Shown: one piece after another, positions 60,822 through 64,000 of the stretch
Position numbering within the stretch: the first letter of the stretch is position 1
Layout: each line of letters opens with the position of its first letter
NCBI GenBank assembly: GCA_044350425.1
Contig: JBILHS010000004.1
Location: 37,244 to 101,243 of the forward strand
DNA length: 64,000 nt
From: M3007 sp044350425
Lineage (GTDB): Bacteria > Bacteroidota > Bacteroidia > Chitinophagales > Saprospiraceae
Direction of reading: 5' to 3'
Position numbers and translations under genes: made by a program
The notes under the pieces: model-generated
Seen by the model: only the letters and a program-made list of their open reading frames with translations
What the model was told of the DNA's origin: nothing
Databases searched by the model: none

Positions 60822-62021
60822 TTACGGTTCAAAAAAGGCTACACTGGAGCCCACCCATTCCTTGCCTTTATTGTAGCGTACCCCCACCATTTCACCCTTG
60901 CTCATCCGAACCAGGTTGTTCACCAGACGCGGAGCAGGCCAGCCTTTATTCCAAAGAAGCATCATGCGGATCTCGCACTTGGATGGCTCCTCGGGGTTGA
61001 GTGTTTCAACGGCCGGGATATAATCCACCTTGCGCTGCAGGATAAAATTGGATGGATCATCCACCGATTCAACGTCTTCCCGGGTGATATTGATTTTTAC
61101 GCCCTGGCCGGAAAAGGAGAAAAGTGGTTTTAAAACCCAGTTTTCCAGGTCCGTTGGAATGGACTTCAACTCATTGACAAACAATGTTTTAGGAACAAAA
61201 TCACTTTGAATGAACGGAAGGGAGTGTTTCGAGATCCGGAAAAACCAATTCGGATGTCCCACCCATTCTGCATTCACTTCCGTGGTCATATCCCATTCAC
61301 GGGGCAGATCTGAACGACGCTCCAGTTCGTCAAAAATGATGCGATTGTAAATGCGCTCCACGGCTACCCGTCGACCATTGTCATCGAGGTAATAGAGGTC
61401 GCGTCCTTCGCGTTTGAGTTTGGAGAGACACAAGACCTTGATCCCCAGATGTTTCCGGCTTCCCCAAAAGTCGATGCGTGTATTTTGTTTTTCCGGTTCC
61501 ACTTCCAAAAGGATCGTGTTTTCCGGTTTGGAATTGCCCACAATGACCTCCCGGAGCAGATCAACGTACCCTGCTTCATCGATTCCACCAAACAGGTGAT
61601 GAAATTCAGCGTGGATATCGAAATGATGGCGATAGCTTTTTGCCAGTAAGTGCTGGAAGAAATATAGCGATGGAAAGCCCTGCATTTCAATGAGTTGCGG
61701 CGTGAGTTCGCCGTTTTCATCTCTGCAGATGCCAAAGTCGAGTTGCAAAAACTGGGTATGGGCATCTTCGCCGGGCACGCGTAAATGGTTTGGCAACGCA
61801 GCCTCACTCCTACCCATAAAATCGGGCGCTGTGATCACGGCACAAATATCTTCAACCCCTTTCAGCAGTTTATTTTTCAGTGCTTTGGGCACAAAAACCG
61901 GGGTTTCCGATATTCTGAATGTACAGGGCTCTCCAAAAGCAGTGTTGACCGAGTTCAGAAAAGCCTGATATTTTTCTTGTGTGAAGGCGGCATTGAACCG
62001 CTGACGGACGTCTTGGATCAT
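60822..62021 (-). CDS. ATP-grasp-like protein, unknown function
   Basis: 399 aa, cytoplasmic. I do not recognise a named family. ENTILLEVEPEKQNTRIDFWGSRKHLGIKV and RVAVERIYNRIIFDEL resemble the N-terminal part of glutathionylspermidine-synthase or ATP-grasp-type ligases. NWVLKPLFSFSGQGVKI (with the glycine-rich loop) and NFILQRKVDYIPAVET ... KCEIRMMLLW match the ATP-binding and metal-binding strands of the ATP-grasp fold. The protein ends NLVRMSKGEMVGVRYNKGKEWVGSS. It could ligate an amino acid or amine to a carboxylate. It is divergent from uppS. Confidence 0.7.
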   Translation of the reverse strand: MIQDVRQRFNAAFTQEKYQAFLNSVNTAFGEPCTFRISETPVFVPKALKNKLLKGVEDICAVITAPDFMGRSEAALPNHLRVPGEDAHTQFLQLDFGICRDENGELTPQLIEMQGFPSLYFFQHLLAKSYRHHFDIHAEFHHLFGGIDEAGYVDLLREVIVGNSKPENTILLEVEPEKQNTRIDFWGSRKHLGIKVLCLSKLKREGRDLYYLDDNGRRVAVERIYNRIIFDELERRSDLPREWDMTTEVNAEWVGHPNWFFRISKHSLPFIQSDFVPKTLFVNELKSIPTDLENWVLKPLFSFSGQGVKINITREDVESVDDPSNFILQRKVDYIPAVETLNPEEPSKCEIRMMLLWNKGWPAPRLVNNLVRMSKGEMVGVRYNKGKEWVGSSVAFFEP

Positions 62022-62132
62022 TTTAATGGAAGCTTGAACAAGTGATAACCTACCAAATCAGGATGCAAACATCCTAAATGTTTAGAACTTTTGAGAACTT
62101 GAATCCTGAATCTGAAAATCAAGCCCAAGATG

Positions 62133-62140
62133 TATCTTTG
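62133..62140 (+). promoter_or_regulatory. -7 promoter element of uppS
   Basis: TATCTTTG fits TAnnTTTG. A TCTG lies about 18 bases upstream in place of TTTG. Start would be near 62146. Confidence 0.45.
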
Positions 62141-62165
62141 TCGGCTTTTTAGAACGTGCCCCTGC

Positions 62166-62216
62166 AAGTCTGTTCCAGGGCTTTTTGACGGAATACTCCC
62201 GGAACAGACTTCCGGG
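62166..62216 (+). promoter_or_regulatory. Leader of uppS with two exclusive hairpins
   Basis: AAGTCTGTTCC (62166-62176) can pair with GGAACAGACTT (62201-62211). CCCGGAA (62198-62204) can instead pair with TTCCGGG (62210-62216). The second hairpin uses both ends of the first one's right arm, so only one can form. The leader ends 22 bases before the ATG. Confidence 0.6.
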
Positions 62217-62238
62217 AACTTGTTAGCCAGCTTATACC

Positions 62239-62982
62239 ATGTCTGATCTTAGATCGCAAATCATCCCGGAAAAAGTCCCGCAGCACATCGCCATTATTAT
62301 GGATGGCAATGGCCGTTGGGCAAAACAAAAAGGAATCCCTCGGGTACTTGGCCACCGCAGTGGTGTTAAAAGTGTGCGCGAAGTTACAGAAGCCGCTGCC
62401 CAGATCGGTGTAAAATACCTCACGCTTTACGCTTTTAGTACCGAGAACTGGAACCGCCCACCTTCAGAGGTGATGGCCCTGATGACCCTTTTGGTGGAAA
62501 CTATCAAGGGTGAAATTCGAGATCTGAATAAGAATGGCGTTCGGCTGATGGCGATTGGCGACATAGAATCGCTTCCGCCTGCTACCTTAAAAACGCTGAA
62601 GGATGGCATTGAAAAAACAAAGGACAACCAACGGGTGACCCTGGTGCTTGCGCTCAATTATTCAGCAAAATGGGAGATCCTCAGGGCAGTGCGCAGCATT
62701 TCCGAGCAAATCAAGGAGGGCATACTGGATCCGTCCGATATCAGCGAGGCGCGTTTTGAACAGGAACTCAGCACCTTTGGCTTGCCAGACCCTGAATTAC
62801 TCATTCGCACCAGCGGGGAATCCAGGCTTTCTAACTTCCTGTTGTGGCAATTGGCTTATACTGAGCTTTATTTTACGCCTGTTTTCTGGCCTGACTTTGG
62901 GAAAGACGACCTGTTTTCTGCCATTCTCAGCTATCAAAACCGGGAAAGAAGGTTTGGGAAGATCAGCGAACAAATGACTTAA
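62239..62982 (+). CDS. uppS: Isoprenyl transferase (undecaprenyl diphosphate synthase)
   Basis: 247 aa. It adds isopentenyl units to farnesyl diphosphate in cis to give undecaprenyl diphosphate, the lipid carrier for peptidoglycan and surface glycans, at the membrane. IAIIMDGNGRWAKQKG contains the catalytic Asp22. YLTLYAFSTENWNRP, LALNYSAKWEI and the C-terminal DPELLIRTSGESRLSNFLLWQLAYTELYFTPVFWPDF are all conserved. In many Bacteroidota the gene precedes bamA; here it stands alone, facing a lipoprotein gene. Confidence 0.97.
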   Translation: MSDLRSQIIPEKVPQHIAIIMDGNGRWAKQKGIPRVLGHRSGVKSVREVTEAAAQIGVKYLTLYAFSTENWNRPPSEVMALMTLLVETIKGEIRDLNKNGVRLMAIGDIESLPPATLKTLKDGIEKTKDNQRVTLVLALNYSAKWEILRAVRSISEQIKEGILDPSDISEARFEQELSTFGLPDPELLIRTSGESRLSNFLLWQLAYTELYFTPVFWPDFGKDDLFSAILSYQNRERRFGKISEQMT

Positions 62983-63008
62983 GCACCTACGAAATAACAA
63001 GCTCGGCT

Positions 63009-63803
63009 TTATTTCCGCGCATCAAAGGGAAAGATTTCTACCCGTCCGATCTTCTGTTCCTGGAGGGGCTTTGGTAAAATTTCATAAGCGATCTGAAGGC
63101 TATAATTCCGGTCCTCCTTGGGTTGAAATGGCCCTTCCCGGTCAAAATGGAAGATGCCCGAGACTGCAGGATCTGCCGGATTGACGATCGTACTCAGCCA
63201 AAGTGTTCCATCTTTACTAAAAATAACGACCTCTAACATCGGTTGGGAGGCGACCAAAGGCAATGGGTTGCTGATCGTGCCACTCAATTGCCATGCCTTT
63301 TCCACCGATGCGGGCTCACCTTCAGCTCCTGGCGCCATCATGATCATAGCCATCGTACTTTGAGAGACCAGAATTGGACCCGGAGTCGGTTGGATTGCTT
63401 TTACCGCTTTGACAGTACAGGAAGCTGGTTTACCCGAGAAATCTGACAAGGGCCAGGCAGTCGAAAAGGAACTGCGTCCACTAGGTGGTATGGCATCCGA
63501 ATATGTCGGAACAATCACCGAGGTGCATTTTGAAATCGTGATCGGCTTTCCTTCTGCGTTCATGGGCACCAACTCTACCCAGACTTTCTGCCAATCAGTC
63601 GTTGTATTGGAGCAAATTCCCACTACATAAAACTTTCCATTTTCGACCCAGCTATTCAATTGAAAAACAGGAATATCTGCTGGTTTGGCATTGCTATTCA
63701 GTAATTCTTCATGGAAAGGGGCCGTCGGCGCAGGTGCTTTTTTTTCACAATTCTGGAAGCACAAAAAGCTAAAAAACAGGAGTAAAAATCGAGCTCTTAT
63801 CAT
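63009..63803 (-). CDS. Lipoprotein, unknown function
   Basis: 264 aa with the lipoprotein signal MIRARFLLLFFSFLCFQNC. Mature part beta-rich (FQLNSWVENGKFYVVGICSNTTTDWQKVWVELVPMNAEG, then VEKAWQLSGTISNPLPLVASQPMLEVVIF), which suggests two Ig-like domains comparing 'with' and 'without' features, but no family was recognised. A hydrophobic stretch at TMAMIMMAP. It faces uppS end to end with 26 bp between. Confidence 0.7.
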   Translation of the reverse strand: MIRARFLLLFFSFLCFQNCEKKAPAPTAPFHEELLNSNAKPADIPVFQLNSWVENGKFYVVGICSNTTTDWQKVWVELVPMNAEGKPITISKCTSVIVPTYSDAIPPSGRSSFSTAWPLSDFSGKPASCTVKAVKAIQPTPGPILVSQSTMAMIMMAPGAEGEPASVEKAWQLSGTISNPLPLVASQPMLEVVIFSKDGTLWLSTIVNPADPAVSGIFHFDREGPFQPKEDRNYSLQIAYEILPKPLQEQKIGRVEIFPFDARK

Positions 63804-63876
63804 GGTTTAAGATCCGTCAGGTTCGTTTTTGATGAAATTTATGCAAAGGTAAAAAAAGTGTGTGCTATCAAATAAA

Positions 63877-63913
63877 ACGGCCTTCGGGATTCAAAAGAAA
63901 TCCCAAAGGCCGT
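63877..63913 (-). terminator. Terminator of the gene at the right edge
   Basis: On the minus strand ACGGCCTTTGGGATT pairs with AATCCCGAAGGCCGT (one G-U), followed by a T-rich run (TTTATTTG). It lies 30 bases after the stop of the partial gene at 63943. Confidence 0.6.
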
Positions 63914-63942
63914 CATGTTCTGTATGTATGCGTTTCGGAGGC

Positions 63943-64000
63943 TTAACGCACCACCGTCACGTCTCCTTTCAACAGCAATTTCTGTCCGTCCACCAATTCT
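63943..64000 (-). CDS. C-terminal end of a gene continuing past the window
   Basis: Open frame to the right edge, reading ELVDGQKLLLKGDVTVVR then stop at 63943. The ending is like that of T9SS or gliding-motility sorting domains (xxxGxVTVVR), but only 18 residues can be seen. Confidence 0.45.
   Translation of the reverse strand, partial: ELVDGQKLLLKGDVTVVR

Overview
The window looks like a chromosomal segment of a Bacteroidota bacterium, most likely of the Saprospiria. The evidence is a SusC/SusD pair, several secreted proteins ending in type IX secretion (T9SS) sorting domains, promoters of the Bacteroidota type (TTTG, about 17-20 bases, TAnnTTTG), almost no Shine-Dalgarno sites, and a remnant of an EAD11-type effector-associated domain. 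Housekeeping genes are intact: lepA, rplU-rpmA, uppS, serC and a partial ftcD. They alternate with accessory islands.

Layout. 1-4.3 kb: end of ftcD, an outer-membrane protein, lepA. 4.3-5.8 kb: a decayed EAD11-SUMF1 gene meeting the start of a truncated barrel protein head to head. 5.9-9.6 kb: a secreted protein, a large lipoprotein and a radical SAM enzyme. 9.6-14.3 kb: a likely operon of an AurF-type di-iron oxygenase and OleA-, OleC- and OleD-like enzymes, a candidate lipid or beta-lactone pathway without OleB. 14.3-21 kb: a membrane protein, a sodium symporter, crcB, rpmA (L27 fused to a helix-hairpin-helix tail), rplU, an O-antigen-ligase-like protein and a DUF2064 protein. 21-28 kb: a SusC-SusD-symporter-phosphoesterase operon. 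28-33 kb: a penicillin-acylase-family hydrolase, two lipoproteins and a CNNM/CorC protein. 33-42.4 kb: two large T9SS proteins, a gene broken by a stop codon, and an S74-chaperone/T9SS protein.

42.4-57.3 kb is the most unusual region. A full-length Rhs/YD-repeat protein (2408 aa) is followed by a MORN-type candidate immunity gene. Downstream lies a displaced second Rhs end: about 2 kb of near-duplicate core, a new metzincin-protease tip, and an overlapping small lipoprotein gene that could encode its immunity protein. The core of this second copy is joined abruptly to the front half of an unrelated secreted protein. The block lies between two same-orientation copies of a ~300-bp element with long inverted-repeat ends, with further partial copies nearby. 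This resembles an orphan toxin-tip arrangement that could swap tips by recombination.

57-64 kb returns to core genes: a kinase-like P-loop protein, serC, a YgjP-like metallohydrolase, a truncated hemoglobin, an ATP-grasp-like protein, uppS with a structured leader, and a lipoprotein. Several spacers hold tandem repeats with a seven-base period but different sequences. No tRNA, rRNA, CRISPR array, integrase or transposase gene was recognised.
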